A DNA stretch of 41,526 nt from Burkholderiales bacterium (GCA_947508055.1 CANNRR010000012.1:1-41526), one strand, 5' to 3'; counted from the stretch's first letter, positions 25,428 to 36,773 are shown. Numbers and translations are program-made. The notes: generated from the letters alone by a model not told the origin.

Positions 25428-26981
25428 ATGCAACTCAATCCAGCAGAAATTTCTGAACTGATCAAGAGCCGCATCGAAGGCTTGGCCGCGCATAGCGACA
25501 TCCGCAATCAGGGTACGGTCGTTTCCGTGACGGACGGCATTTGCCGGATCCACGGCCTGTCCGACGTGATGCAGGGCGAAATGCTTGAATTCCCGGCCGG
25601 CAGCGACGGCTTGCCAACCTATGGTCTGGCACTGAATCTGGAGCGTGACTCCGTCGGCTCCGTGATTTTGGGTGAGTACGAGCACATCTCTGAAGGCGAT
25701 ACGGTCAAGTGCACCGGTCGTATTCTGGAAGTTCCCGTTGGCCCTGAGCTGATGGGTCGCGTGGTGAATGCTTTGGGTCAGCCAATCGACGGCAAAGGCC
25801 CCATCAACGCCAAGATGACCGACGTGATCGAGAAGGTCGCGCCTGGCGTTATCGCACGTAAGTCTGTAGACCAGCCCATGCAAACGGGTCTGAAGTCTAT
25901 CGACTCCATGGTGCCCGTGGGCCGTGGACAGCGCGAGTTGATCATTGGTGACCGCCAGACGGGTAAAACCGCTGTTGCGATTGACGCCATCATCAACCAG
26001 AAGGGTCAGAACATGGCCTGCATCTATGTTGCGATCGGGCAGAAAGCGTCCTCCGTCAAGAACGTTGTGCGTTCGCTGGAGCAAGCTGGTGCGATGGAGT
26101 ACACCATTGTGGTGGCTGCTACTGCGTCTGAATCGGCTGCCATGCAGTACGTCTCGGCCTACTCTGGCTGCACCATGGGTGAGTACTTCCGCGACCGTGG
26201 TCAAGACGCCATGATCGTGTATGACGACTTGTCCAAGCAAGCCGTTGCATACCGTCAAGTTTCCCTGTTGCTTCGCCGCCCACCAGGCCGCGAAGCGTAT
26301 CCCGGCGACGTGTTCTATCTCCACAGCCGTTTGCTGGAGCGCGCCGCCCGTGTGAACGAAAAATATGTTGAAGATTTCACCAAAGGTGAAGTCAAAGGCA
26401 AGACCGGTTCTTTGACGGCTTTGCCAATCATCGAAACGCAAGCCGGTGACGTGTCTGCTTTCGTGCCAACCAACGTGATTTCGATTACAGACGGCCAGAT
26501 TTTCCTGGAAACATCGCTGTTCAACGCGGGTATCCGGCCCGCTATTAACGCCGGCATTTCCGTGTCTCGCGTGGGTGGTGCTGCGCAGACCAAGCTAATC
26601 AAAAATCTGTCGGGTGGTATCCGTACCGACTTGGCGCAGTACCGTGAATTGGCTGCGTTTGCTCAGTTTGCGTCTGATCTGGACGAAGCAACCCGCAAGC
26701 AGCTCGATCGCGGCGGACGCGTAACAGAATTGCTCAAGCAGTCCCAGTACAGCCCGTTGCCCATCAGTTTGATGGGTGCCACATTGTTCGCAGTGAACAA
26801 GGGCTTCATGGACGATATCGCCGTCAACAAGGTTCTGGCGTTCGAGCATGGCTTGCACGGCTACCTGAAAGACAAGCATGCAGCACTGTTGGCCAAGCTC
26901 GAAGCCACCAAGGCGATGGACAAAGAGGCAGAAGCCGAATTGACCGCCGCCACGGCCGCCTTCAAGAAGACATTTGCCTGA
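25428..26981 (+). CDS. atpA: ATP synthase subunit alpha
   Basis: The non-catalytic nucleotide-binding subunit of F1, three per complex. The 517 residues have the P-loop GDRQTGKT at 174-181, the [32 protein letters not shown] block and the arginine finger region [32 protein letters not shown] forms the ribosome-binding region. Length and motifs are normal. It is followed by atpG after 51 bases. Confidence 0.98.
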   Translation: MQLNPAEISELIKSRIEGLAAHSDIRNQGTVVSVTDGICRIHGLSDVMQGEMLEFPAGSDGLPTYGLALNLERDSVGSVILGEYEHISEGDTVKCTGRILEVPVGPELMGRVVNALGQPIDGKGPINAKMTDVIEKVAPGVIARKSVDQPMQTGLKSIDSMVPVGRGQRELIIGDRQTGKTAVAIDAIINQKGQNMACIYVAIGQKASSVKNVVRSLEQAGAMEYTIVVAATASESAAMQYVSAYSGCTMGEYFRDRGQDAMIVYDDLSKQAVAYRQVSLLLRRPPGREAYPGDVFYLHSRLLERAARVNEKYVEDFTKGEVKGKTGSLTALPIIETQAGDVSAFVPTNVISITDGQIFLETSLFNAGIRPAINAGISVSRVGGAAQTKLIKNLSGGIRTDLAQYRELAAFAQFASDLDEATRKQLDRGGRVTELLKQSQYSPLPISLMGATLFAVNKGFMDDIAVNKVLAFEHGLHGYLKDKHAALLAKLEATKAMDKEAEAELTAATAAFKKTFA

Positions 26982-27032
26982 TTCGGACTCAAGCGCGAGT
27001 CATTCACGAATTCTGAAGCAAAAGGGGCACAT

Positions 27033-29388
<2,356 letters not shown>

Positions 29389-29399
29389 TTAGGAATTGT

Positions 29400-29816
29400 A
29401 TGAACACCATCCATGTTGATGTGGTCAGTGCTGAAGAGTCCATCTTCTCCGGCGAGGCCAAGTTTGTGGCACTACCCGGTGAAGCCGGTGAGCTCGGCAT
29501 TTATCCCCGCCACACGCCCCTGATCACCCGCATCAAGGCCGGTTCGGTGCGCATCGAAAAGGCCGACGGCACCGAAGAATTCGTCTTCGTGGCTGGCGGC
29601 ATTTTGGAAGTGCAGCCCAACTGTGTCACGGTCATGTCCGACACCGCGATTCGCGGCAAGGATCTGGACGATGAAAAAGCCAATGCAGCTCGGGCAGCTG
29701 CAGAGGAAGCACTCAAGAACGCCAAGAGCGAAATTGATATGGCCCGTGCCACATCCGAGCTCGCCATCATGGCAGCTCAAATTGCTGCGCTTCGCAAGTA
29801 CCGCCAGAGGAAGTAG
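29400..29816 (+). CDS. atpC: ATP synthase subunit epsilon
   Basis: The rotor-associated regulatory subunit. The 138 residues have the N-terminal beta-sandwich ([38 protein letters not shown]) and two C-terminal helices that can inhibit ATP hydrolysis. AGGAATTGT precedes the ATG, 11 bases after atpD. It closes the operon; a hairpin terminator follows at once. Confidence 0.97.
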   Translation: MNTIHVDVVSAEESIFSGEAKFVALPGEAGELGIYPRHTPLITRIKAGSVRIEKADGTEEFVFVAGGILEVQPNCVTVMSDTAIRGKDLDDEKANAARAAAEEALKNAKSEIDMARATSELAIMAAQIAALRKYRQRK

Positions 29817-29830
29817 GGCCTGGCTTGCCC

Positions 29831-29860
29831 AAAAAAAAGCTGCCTCAGGGCGGCTTTTTC
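29831..29860 (+). terminator. Rho-independent terminator of the atp operon
   Basis: GCTGCC (29839-29844) pairs with GGCGGC (29849-29854) including one G-U pair, with flanking A8 before and T5 after, 14 bases downstream of the atpC stop. The A run on the left could also serve minus-strand transcripts from the TPM genes. Confidence 0.8.
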
Positions 29861-29890
29861 AATAGTGATTCTGTATACCGCAGGCGGCAA

Positions 29891-30406
29891 TCAATACAAG
29901 GCGGGCTGGTCCGGCAATTCGTTCGGTCGAACCGCAAGGGGCCCCAACGGGAAGTGTTCAACCAGCACCGCGGTCACCGTATCAATCGCTTGAGTGAGGC
30001 CAACTTCCAGCCGATTATTCCGAACCGATTCACCCAGGTTATGCACCATCTGCTGCCAATCTGCCTGACTGACCAAGTGGTTAAGTCCCCGATCAGCCAC
30101 CAATTCGATCGTCCGCTCGGCAAGTAGCAGGTAGATCAAAACACCGTTGTTGTGCTCCGTGTCCCAGACATGCAGCTTGCCGAATTGTGAGATGGCACGC
30201 TGGCGGGTAATGACCCGCATTGCGCCAGGTCGAAGCAGGTAACTGTTAGGCAGGGCAGATTCAATGCAAATGCGGATCTCGCCGGTATGCAGGGACTCAC
30301 TGGCCGTCACACGCTGCGTCAGCCGCTGAAGCATGTTGTGCCCGATGGAGCCATGTTTGTCTTCCATGCACCGGTGCCGCACCAAACGTTTCACTCTCTC
30401 AAACAT
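29891..30406 (-). CDS. TPM-domain protein without signal peptide
   Basis: A 171-residue protein of the TPM (TLP18.3/Psb32/MOLO-1) family. Core blocks TGEIRICIESALP, FGKLHVWDTEHNNGVLIYLLLAERTIELVADRGLN and the following amphipathic helices match the fold. Unlike its upstream neighbour it has no signal peptide and no membrane segment. The ATG at 30406 shares its first base with the stop of the upstream gene, so both are translationally coupled. The family's function is unclear; in LemA/TPM clusters it is usually linked to membrane or envelope maintenance. Confidence 0.85.
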   Translation of the reverse strand: MFERVKRLVRHRCMEDKHGSIGHNMLQRLTQRVTASESLHTGEIRICIESALPNSYLLRPGAMRVITRQRAISQFGKLHVWDTEHNNGVLIYLLLAERTIELVADRGLNHLVSQADWQQMVHNLGESVRNNRLEVGLTQAIDTVTAVLVEHFPLGPLAVRPNELPDQPALY

Positions 30407-31281
30407 CACCAGTCTCCCGAGGCGCCACCGCCGCCAAAGTCTCCACCACCGCCAGAACTAAAACCTCCGCCACCTGAGCTCGAACTCCAGCCCCCGCCCG
30501 TACCTCCGAACCCACCACCACCGCGCCCACGCAAAGTGTTTCCCAAGCTGGTAACCAGAACGAAGACCGTGGCTGCTATCGCTGCCAGCGCCGCCATCAA
30601 AACACTGCCGGTTATCAGGTTGACCACCACGCCGACCGCGCCACCGGTCACCACTGAGCCCAGCTTGTTACCCAGCACCCGCCGAATGATGGCGCCAACA
30701 AAGACCACCCCAAAAAAAACAAAAACAATCAGGTTTTGCCATTCAAAGTCGGCCGACCCTGCCTGGGCGGCCCCGCCCCCGGGCGGCATCGGCAGAGCCT
30801 CTCCTTTGATCAACGCGACGATTTGGTCCACGCCGGTCTCGAGTCCCCCCGCGTAATCATTCTGCTTGAAGCGCGGCGTAATGGCTGTGTCGATAATCTG
30901 CTTCGCAGCCAAGTCAGGAATCGCACCTTCGAGCGACTTGGCAACTTCGATGCGCAGTTTGTGGTCGTCTTTGGCCACAACCACCAGCAAACCGTCGCCT
31001 ATTCCCTTGCGGCCAATCTTCCAGGCATTGCCGACGCGGTTGCTGAAACTGGTTATGTCTTCGGGCTGCGTGGTGCCCACAATCAGGACGACCACTTGCG
31101 AGCCGGTGCCTGACTCCAGCGCCCCAAGCTTGCGTTCCAGCGCCAGCCGTTGTTCGGAGTCCAGGAGGTTTACCGTGTCGACTACGTGGCTGACCAGTTG
31201 GGGAATCGGCGCCAACGCCTGAGCTCCACCGCCCAACGCGGCACAGCACAGAACTAGTGTGGCAAGCCAACGCAGGAACAT
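30406..31281 (-). CDS. YgcG-like TPM-domain membrane protein
   Basis: A 291-residue exported protein: signal peptide of about 23 residues (LATLVLCCAALGGGAQA), TPM domain from VDTVNLLDSEQRLALERKLGALE to QNDYAGGLETGVDQIVALI, then a hydrophobic segment pair near 175-245 and a glycine/serine-rich tail ending SSGGGGDFGGGGASGDW. This layout is typical of YgcG proteins with a periplasmic TPM domain. LemA lies 9 bases upstream and a second TPM gene overlaps downstream. Confidence 0.92.
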   Translation of the reverse strand: MFLRWLATLVLCCAALGGGAQALAPIPQLVSHVVDTVNLLDSEQRLALERKLGALESGTGSQVVVLIVGTTQPEDITSFSNRVGNAWKIGRKGIGDGLLVVVAKDDHKLRIEVAKSLEGAIPDLAAKQIIDTAITPRFKQNDYAGGLETGVDQIVALIKGEALPMPPGGGAAQAGSADFEWQNLIVFVFFGVVFVGAIIRRVLGNKLGSVVTGGAVGVVVNLITGSVLMAALAAIAATVFVLVTSLGNTLRGRGGGGFGGTGGGWSSSSGGGGFSSGGGGDFGGGGASGDW

Positions 31282-31290
31282 TGCCGGAAC

Positions 31291-31878
31291 CTATTTCTTG
31301 TTGAAATCCACAACAGGGGGCGCTGTGATCGCCGTTTCGTTCTGCACGGCGAATGCAGGCTTGGGTTGGTAGCTGAAGGCCATAGCGGTCAGGTTGCTGG
31401 GGAAGCTGCGTGCCAGCACGTTGTATTCCTGCACAGACTGAATGTAGCGGTTGCGGGCCACGGTAATGCGGTTCTCGGTGCCCTCCAGTTGCACACGCAA
31501 ATCACTGAAACCCTTATTGGCCTTCAAATCCGGGTAGCGCTCGCTGACCACCATCAGTCGGCTTAGTGCGCCGCTGAGCTCGCCTTGTGCAGCCTGGAAC
31601 TTCTTGAATGCCTCCGGGTTGTTCAACGTCTCCGGAGTTACCTGCATTGAAGTGGCCTTGGCTCGTGCCTCCACCACCTTGGTCAAAGTGTCCTGTTCAA
31701 AACTTGCCTCACCCTTGACCGTCGCCACAATATTGGGGACCAAATCCGCTCGCCTCTGGTACTGGTTGAGAACCTCACTCCAGGCGGACGTCGTCTGTTC
31801 GTCAAGCCGCTGGAAATCGTTGTACCCACAGCCAGTCAGCGCCACAGCAGACAGCAAAGCCAAAATCCAAGTCTTCAT
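31291..31878 (-). CDS. lemA: LemA family lipoprotein
   Basis: A 195-residue LemA protein with signal sequence MKTWILALLSAVALTGC; Cys17 is the likely lipidated residue. The mature protein is alpha-helical with the family blocks YNDFQRLDEQTTSAWSEVLNQYQRRADLVPNIVATVKG and ENRITVARNRYIQSVQEYN. The ATG at 31878 has GGAG upstream; the longer frame to 31998 is not used. It heads the minus-strand lemA-ygcG-TPM operon, a common trio. The function is not known in detail. Confidence 0.92.
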   Translation of the reverse strand: MKTWILALLSAVALTGCGYNDFQRLDEQTTSAWSEVLNQYQRRADLVPNIVATVKGEASFEQDTLTKVVEARAKATSMQVTPETLNNPEAFKKFQAAQGELSGALSRLMVVSERYPDLKANKGFSDLRVQLEGTENRITVARNRYIQSVQEYNVLARSFPSNLTAMAFSYQPKPAFAVQNETAITAPPVVDFNKK

Positions 31879-32049
31879 CGCGATCTCCATCAAGTTGCAG
31901 GATATGAGCATACACGGGGCGACTGTCGGTCGAATCAAGAGACACAACGCCACTGTACCCGCCGCTGCATATATAGCGCTGCGTGGCGCAAAACGCAAGT
32001 GCTGACCGTCGTTCGGATAAACCCGGCAAAATGGTGGCTACAGTCACCA

Positions 32050-32511
32050 ATGCCGCCCATGCCCAAAGCACGCCAACACGCCAATAACCTCAGTGGGACG
32101 CCCGACGAGGTGGAAGCACTGTTTTACGAAGCGCTCCAATTGGCGGACATTGAAAAACTCATGGCCTGCTGGGCAGATGAGGACGACATCGTCTGCATAC
32201 ACCCCGGCGGCCCTCGTGTGGTCGGCATGGGTGCCATACGGGCGGCGTTTGACGCCATTTTTGGTCACGAAGGATCCATACATGTTTACCCTGAATCGAT
32301 TCGCCGCGTCGGCACCCTGACCGCGGCGGTGCACAGCGTGCTCGAACGCATCGAGGTGATGACCAGCGATGGTCCGGCCAAAGCCTACGTATTGGCGACC
32401 AATGTATTTCACAAAACACCTCAGGGTTGGCGGTTGGTGGTGCACCACGCCAGCCCCGGGTCGCAGGATGACGTTCAGGAGATCAACCAGTTTGCGCAGG
32501 TTCTGCATTGA
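32050..32511 (+). CDS. SnoaL-like/DUF4440 (NTF2-fold) protein
   Basis: A 153-residue protein of the NTF2-like superfamily. The segments EALFYEALQLADIEKLMACWADEDDIVCIHPGGPRVVGMGAIRAAFDAIF and VLATNVFHKTPQGWRLVVHHASPG follow the usual cone-shaped fold with a buried pocket. Such proteins range from enzymes to ligand binders, so no reaction is claimed. The start is uncertain: ATG 32050 is chosen, ATG 32059 is also possible, and neither has a clear ribosome-binding site. It is divergent from lemA. Confidence 0.8.
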   Translation: MPPMPKARQHANNLSGTPDEVEALFYEALQLADIEKLMACWADEDDIVCIHPGGPRVVGMGAIRAAFDAIFGHEGSIHVYPESIRRVGTLTAAVHSVLERIEVMTSDGPAKAYVLATNVFHKTPQGWRLVVHHASPGSQDDVQEINQFAQVLH

Positions 32512-32554
32512 GTCAAATTGCCCTACTGTCATTGAACAACCATGAGACAGTGCT

Positions 32555-32749
32555 GTGAACTACATAGCACCCCCCTGGTTGCCTGGTGGCAACCTTCAAA
32601 CCATCTGGACCGCACTCTACGCCCGCAAAACATTTGTGGAGAACTCAACGCAGGGCCGACTGCCCGGCCACGTGCGCTCCATGTCCGATGCAGTGGGCCG
32701 CTGGCTCCTGAGCCGTATTGGACACACGCAGAATTTCCAACATGGATGA
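32555..32749 (+). pseudogene. Truncated YheT-like alpha/beta hydrolase remnant
   Basis: The first 24 or so residues from GTG 32555, NYIAPPWLPGGNLQTIWTALYARK, match the N-terminus of YheT-type alpha/beta hydrolases (COG0429), which are normally over 300 residues with a catalytic Ser-Asp-His triad. After that the match stops and the frame ends at 32749, overlapping the next gene, so no catalytic residues remain. A large internal deletion that removed most of the gene is inferred. Confidence 0.6.
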
Positions 32750-33275
32750 CATCGTGAAGCTGGCCATGGCCAAGTGGCCCAACGTGCCCGACTGCTTTGG
32801 CTGGCTGGGACTCGATGCCCGTGGCAACTGGTACATGCGCGACGACCGGACGCAGGCGCTGGGTCCGTTTGCCGGCGGGCTTCTCGCGGCCAAAGGCTCC
32901 AGGTTGCAGCACGAAAAGTTGATTGCTTTTATCGAGCGAAACTACACGGCCGACGATCAAGGCCGCTGGTTTTTCCAGAACGGGCCGCAGCGCGTGTATG
33001 TGGAACTCGAAGTGGCGCCCTGGGTGTGGCGGGTTCAGTCAGACTTCAGCGTACAGGCCCATACCGGCCAGGCAACCGACTGCCTAGCCTGTCTGATGGA
33101 CGAGCACGGATGGCTCTATATGGAGACGTCACTGGGTTTTGGGCTGGTTCACACGCTGGATGTTGGGGTGGCGGCCCTGGCGCTCGAAACCGGCATTTGG
33201 GAGGCTCACGCGGTGCAGAGGTCCGACCTGGCCAAGCGATATGGCTATATGCTGAGCCCGGTTAAAAACGAATAA
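32742..33275 (+). CDS. Conserved Burkholderiales protein of unknown function (DUF2946-like)
   Basis: A 177-residue soluble protein beginning MDDIVKLAMAKWPNVPDCFGWLGLDARGNWYMRDD, with FFQNGPQRVYVELEVAPWVWRV in the middle. I recognise it as a conserved family of Burkholderiales, which I recall being labelled DUF2946; that label should be checked. No signal peptide or membrane segment is seen. In relatives it tends to sit beside a YheT-type hydrolase, which fits the remnant directly upstream. The ATG at 32742 overlaps the end of the remnant by 8 bases. A short hairpin repeat begins right after its stop codon. Confidence 0.7.
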   Translation: MDDIVKLAMAKWPNVPDCFGWLGLDARGNWYMRDDRTQALGPFAGGLLAAKGSRLQHEKLIAFIERNYTADDQGRWFFQNGPQRVYVELEVAPWVWRVQSDFSVQAHTGQATDCLACLMDEHGWLYMETSLGFGLVHTLDVGVAALALETGIWEAHAVQRSDLAKRYGYMLSPVKNE

Positions 33276-33302
33276 TGCTATCGAATATATAGCGTGTTGC
33301 GC
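33276..33302 (+). repeat. Stop-proximal hairpin repeat, copy 3
   Basis: Directly after the stop at 33275, TGCTATCGAATATATAGCG is followed by TGTTGCGC. GCTAT pairs with ATAGC, and the trailing CGC matches copies 1 and 2. The stem is shorter and more degenerate than copy 1. Confidence 0.5.
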
Positions 33303-33349
33303 ACTATTCACGGGGGCTTAAGCCCTAATCAATAAAATTACTGGTCGCA

Positions 33350-33378
33350 AAAAAGCCGGCATGGGTAGCCGGCTTTTT
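33350..33378. terminator. Bidirectional terminator between convergent genes
   Basis: AAAAAGCCGGC (33350-33360) and GCCGGCTTTTT (33368-33378) form an 11-bp perfect stem around a 7-base loop, with an A run on one side and a T run on the other. It lies between the gene ending at 33275 (plus) and the cytochrome c gene ending at 33394 (minus), so it can stop both. Confidence 0.88.
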
Positions 33379-33393
33379 CGTTTTTGGGTCTGA

Positions 33394-33915
33394 TTACTTG
33401 CCGGGCGCAGGTTTGGCTGGTTCGGCGAACTTGGCGCCACCGGCGTTTGCCATGTAGACCACCGCGCGGGCAATTTCAAAGTTGTCAAAATCGCCACCCC
33501 CTTGGGGACCCATGGCGTTTTTGCCCTTCAGAGCCGAATTCAGCAATGCCTCGAATCCCGTCTTGACCCGCGGGCCCCACGCTGCAGCGTCACCAAACTT
33601 GGGTGCGCCCGCGACACCGGCCGTGTGGCAAGTGGTGCACTGAGCCGCGAATACTTGTTGTCCGGTTTTCATTTCGCGGTTGGCGTCGCGGAATTCCACG
33701 CTTCCAACCTTTTGGATGCGGGCCGTCGCCGCCTGTGCGAGATCTGCGGAACTGACATGCGGCCTGTTGGCCGACGACACCAGGTACGCCAAACTACCGA
33801 TCACAAAGACAGGCACGATAAATGAGAAAAACACGGACACCAGCAATTGCTTGGGAGTTTTGGTTGAACCGGAATGGTCCGCTTCGTGTGCGTGTGTGTG
33901 GTTGGTGTTGCTCAT
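33394..33915 (-). CDS. Membrane-anchored cytochrome c5-like protein
   Basis: A 173-residue cytochrome: a His-rich N-terminal stretch (NHTHAHEADHSG), one transmembrane anchor at about residues 24-44, then a class I domain with CTTCH at 93-97 and a c5-like AWGPRVKTGFEALLNSALKGKNAMGPQGGG segment supplying the Met ligand. The ATG at 33915 has AAGGAC upstream. It is divergent from ccmA across a 225-base region with an FNR/Anr box. A minus-strand TATAAT at 33964-33959 may be its -10. It probably carries electrons to a terminal oxidase or reductase. Confidence 0.88.
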   Translation of the reverse strand: MSNTNHTHAHEADHSGSTKTPKQLLVSVFFSFIVPVFVIGSLAYLVSSANRPHVSSADLAQAATARIQKVGSVEFRDANREMKTGQQVFAAQCTTCHTAGVAGAPKFGDAAAWGPRVKTGFEALLNSALKGKNAMGPQGGGDFDNFEIARAVVYMANAGGAKFAEPAKPAPGK

Positions 33916-34048
33916 GGGGTCCTTGGGTAGGCCGGGGCTGCCGCTGAAGCGACCGGCGATTATAGCGGCCGGGCCCGTTGCGACGGGTGTGAAGGGCCTT
34001 ACAGGGCAGGGGGATACCAACAATTGGTAACAGCCTTAATCATCCGAG

Positions 34049-34062
34049 TTGATTACAATCAA
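34049..34062. promoter_or_regulatory. Perfect FNR/Anr box
   Basis: TTGAT-TACA-ATCAA matches the FNR/Anr consensus TTGAT-N4-ATCAA exactly and lies in a 16-bp inverted repeat (34048-34063). It is centred 85 bases before the ccmA start and 140 bases before the divergent cytochrome c start. Which side it controls, or both, cannot be told from the weak promoter matches. Confidence 0.7.
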
Positions 34063-34140
34063 CTATCTCGCCTCACCCTAAATCGTCGCGATCTTGACCG
34101 CAAGTGCGTCCCCATCCAATTTGACTTCCATTTCTGTTTC

Positions 34141-34746
34141 ATGCTGAGTGCACATGGGTTGACCTGCGTGCGCGGCGACCGCCGCCTGTTTGCTGGGCTC
34201 GATCTCGCAGTCGGTGCGGGCGAGTGGCTGCACGTGCGTGGTGAAAACGGCGCAGGCAAAACCAGTCTACTGCGCTTGCTGGCGGGCTTGTCTCAGCCCG
34301 CTGCGGGGGAAATCCGTTGGTGCGATCAACCCATTGGAGACGCCGATTCCTCCTACCGTCAAAACCTGCTGTTCTTCGGCCACCATGGCGCGCTCAAGGA
34401 AGACCTGACCGCGATGGAGAATTTGGCCTTCGCGGCGGCCATGGATGGGGCTGACCTGCAGGAGACGGATGCCATACAGGCGCTCTACCGCTTCGGACTC
34501 AAGGGCCGCGAGGAGTTGCCCGTGCGCGTGCTCTCGGCTGGCCAGAAGCGACGTGTCATGCTGGCGCGGTTGGCCACTCGCAAGGCCAAACTTTGGGTGC
34601 TTGACGAACCTTTCACTGCACTGGATGTCAAGGCAGTGGACTTGCTGGCAGTGCTGATTTCGGATCATGTAGCCGGTGGTGGCATGGCTGTGCTGACAAG
34701 CCACCAGACCATGCCCATACCGGGCGGCCGGGTGGTCCAGTTATGA
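34141..34746 (+). CDS. ccmA: Haem exporter ATP-binding protein CcmA
   Basis: The ATPase of the CcmABCD complex, which releases holo-CcmE from CcmC/D during c-type cytochrome maturation. In 201 residues: Walker A GENGAGKT at 34-41, signature VLSAGQKRR near 135-143, Walker B LWVLDEPF near 155-162. The ATG at 34141 (MLSAHGLTCVRGDRRLF) is chosen; the frame upstream runs through the FNR box and is non-coding. It overlaps ccmB by four bases. Confidence 0.96.
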   Translation: MLSAHGLTCVRGDRRLFAGLDLAVGAGEWLHVRGENGAGKTSLLRLLAGLSQPAAGEIRWCDQPIGDADSSYRQNLLFFGHHGALKEDLTAMENLAFAAAMDGADLQETDAIQALYRFGLKGREELPVRVLSAGQKRRVMLARLATRKAKLWVLDEPFTALDVKAVDLLAVLISDHVAGGGMAVLTSHQTMPIPGGRVVQL

Positions 34747-35408
34747 ACGCAATGTTCGCCATTGTCCGGCGCGACCTTCTGATGGTGATGCGTCGCAAGA
34801 GTGAAGTGTTGACGGCGCTGTTTTTCTTTGTCATCGTCAGCAGCCTGTTCCCGTTGGGCATAGGCCCTGAGCCAGCACTCTTGCGCAAGATCGCGCCCGG
34901 CGTCCTGTGGGTTGGAGCACTGCTGGCAAGCATGTTGGGTTTGCAGCGTATGTTCGCAGGCGACCATGCTGACGGCACTCTGGAACAAATGGTCATATCC
35001 CCGACGCCACTGGTGTTGCTGGTTTTTGGCAAAATCGTTGCCCACTGGCTTGTCAGTGGTTTGCCACTGGTGCTGATAGCACCTGTGCTGGGCATGCAGT
35101 TCGACCTGGACATGGGTGCACTGGGCGTCCTGATGTTGGCATTGCTGCTGGGCACGCCATTGTTGTCGCTGATCGGTGCCATTGGTGCGGCACTCACGCT
35201 GGGCGTTCGTGGCGGTGGAGTGCTGTTGAGCTTGCTGGTTCTGCCACTGTATATCCCGGCTCTCATTTTTGGTGCTGGCGCAGTGGAAGCTCACATTTCG
35301 GGTTTGGGTGCGGATGGGCACTTGTCGTTGCTGGCGGCCATTTTGGCTCTGGCCGCTTTTTTTGCGCCGTGGGCCGCCACGGCTGCTTTAAGGATTGCAT
35401 TGGAATGA
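34743..35408 (+). CDS. ccmB: Haem exporter permease CcmB
   Basis: The 221-residue six-helix membrane subunit that pairs with CcmA. Segments MLGLQRMFAGDHADGTLEQM and PLVLLVFGKIVAHWLVSGLPLVL are typical, and the last helix ends AAFFAPWAATAALRIALE. It is coupled to ccmA and ccmC through ATGA overlaps at both ends. Confidence 0.96.
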   Translation: MNAMFAIVRRDLLMVMRRKSEVLTALFFFVIVSSLFPLGIGPEPALLRKIAPGVLWVGALLASMLGLQRMFAGDHADGTLEQMVISPTPLVLLVFGKIVAHWLVSGLPLVLIAPVLGMQFDLDMGALGVLMLALLLGTPLLSLIGAIGAALTLGVRGGGVLLSLLVLPLYIPALIFGAGAVEAHISGLGADGHLSLLAAILALAAFFAPWAATAALRIALE

Positions 35409-36151
35409 GTAACCGATTGATCAACTGGTTCAGGTTTTCTAGTCCACACAACTTTTACCCGTTGGCGGGCAAGATGATCCCCTTGTTCTGGGCGTTGGCT
35501 GCACTGTTTGGAGTGGCAGGACTGTGGATGGGCTTTTTTGTGGCCCCCACAGACGCACAGCAAGGTGAAGGCTACCGCATCATCTTCATTCACGTCCCCG
35601 CATCCTGGATGTCGATGGTCATCTATATGGCGATGGCGGCTTGGGCTGCCGTTGGTTTGTCGCTCAACGCCCGGCTGTCGAGCATGATGGCACAGGCGCT
35701 GGCGCCCACTGGCGCCTTGATGGCTTTTCTGTCCTTGTGGACCGGCGCATTCTGGGGCAAGCCAATGTGGGGTACTTGGTGGGTGTGGGATGCGCGTATA
35801 ACGTCTGAGTTGATTCTCTTCTTTCTGTACTTGGGGTTCATGGCACTCCAGGCTTCCATTGATGATCCGCGCAGGGCCGACAAAGCGGGTGCTGTGCTGG
35901 CCTTGGTGGGTGCAGTCAATGTGCCCATCATTTACTACTCTGTCATTTGGTGGAACACGTTACATCAGGGCTCCAGCATCAATCTGACCAAATCGTCCAT
36001 GGCCGTCACGATGTTGTGGGGCATGCTTCTGATGGCCCTGTGTTTGTGGATGTATTCGATTGCGGTGGCGCTAACCCGGTTGCGAGCGATTATTCTCGAA
36101 CGCGAATCACACACGGATTGGGTCAAGCAGTTGAAGGAGATCAAAGCATGA
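35405..36151 (+). CDS. ccmC: Haem transporter/handling protein CcmC
   Basis: CcmC of the haem-handling protein family loads haem onto CcmE. In 248 residues and six helices it has the haem-ligand histidines in IIFIHVPASWM and NTLHQGSS and the tryptophan-rich motif WGTWWVWDARITS that binds haem. The ATG at 35405 overlaps the ccmB stop; the longer upstream frame is not used. Confidence 0.97.
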   Translation: MSNRLINWFRFSSPHNFYPLAGKMIPLFWALAALFGVAGLWMGFFVAPTDAQQGEGYRIIFIHVPASWMSMVIYMAMAAWAAVGLSLNARLSSMMAQALAPTGALMAFLSLWTGAFWGKPMWGTWWVWDARITSELILFFLYLGFMALQASIDDPRRADKAGAVLALVGAVNVPIIYYSVIWWNTLHQGSSINLTKSSMAVTMLWGMLLMALCLWMYSIAVALTRLRAIILERESHTDWVKQLKEIKA

Positions 36152-36336
36152 TCTGGAACTCTGTTGGCGACTTTTTCGCCATGGGCGGCTACGGCCTCTA
36201 CGTATGGGGCAGCTTTGGCGTCTGTGCCGTGGCTTTTTTGGCGGAACCTTTGCTCATCGGCAGGCGTCATAGTGAGATTGTCCGAACTTTGCGCCGCCAG
36301 GCGCTGGCCGAAAAAATGGAATTGGAAAACAAGTGA
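36148..36336 (+). CDS. ccmD: Haem exporter accessory protein CcmD
   Basis: A 62-residue one-helix protein that completes the CcmABCD complex. The segment [25 protein letters not shown] is the family hallmark, with a charged C-terminal helix [24 protein letters not shown]. It starts at ATG 36148 overlapping the ccmC stop by four bases. Confidence 0.95.
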   Translation: MIWNSVGDFFAMGGYGLYVWGSFGVCAVAFLAEPLLIGRRHSEIVRTLRRQALAEKMELENK

Positions 36337-36773
36337 AACGCTGGAAAAAACGTGCCGCCATCATTGGCGGCGGACTTGCAGTAGTCGGCATCGCAGCCGC
36401 CTTGGTTTTGAATGCCCTCAATAGCAATATTGCCCTGTATGTCACGCCCAGCGACGTGTTCGCCGGCAAGGCGCCCAAGCTTCAGGCTTTTCGCATTGGC
36501 GGGTTGGTCAAGGAAGGGTCCGTGCGCCGAGAAAACGTCACCGTGCACTTCATCATGACCGACCTGGTAAAAGACATTCCGGTCGCCTACACCGGCATAT
36601 TGCCTGATCTATTCAAAGAGGGCAAAGGCGCCGTCGTACAAGTCAAGCCCGGCGACGGTGGCGAATACATCGCCACCGAAGTGCTGGCAAAGCACGATGA
36701 GAACTACATGCCGCCCGAAGCAAAAGATGCACTCGAAAAAGCTCAAAAAATGAAAGGCGCAAGCGCACCATGA
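36333..36773 (+). CDS. ccmE: Haem chaperone CcmE
   Basis: CcmE binds haem covalently in the periplasm and passes it to the CcmF/H ligase. The 146 residues have an N-terminal anchor (about 8-28), an OB-fold domain and the haem-binding [12 protein letters not shown] with His121 and Tyr125 (HxxxY). GTG at 36333 is the start and overlaps ccmD by four bases. Confidence 0.97.
   Translation: MKRWKKRAAIIGGGLAVVGIAAALVLNALNSNIALYVTPSDVFAGKAPKLQAFRIGGLVKEGSVRRENVTVHFIMTDLVKDIPVAYTGILPDLFKEGKGAVVQVKPGDGGEYIATEVLAKHDENYMPPEAKDALEKAQKMKGASAP

Noticed and set aside
31960..31990. Possible fourth copy of the stop-proximal hairpin (ATATAGCGCTGCG)
   Set aside because: Only part of the pattern is present, there is no matching GCTAT arm at the right distance, and it does not follow a stop codon.
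33314..33325. Palindrome GGGCTTAAGCCC before the terminator
   Set aside because: Short, with no T run and no promoter context; the terminator just downstream explains the region better.
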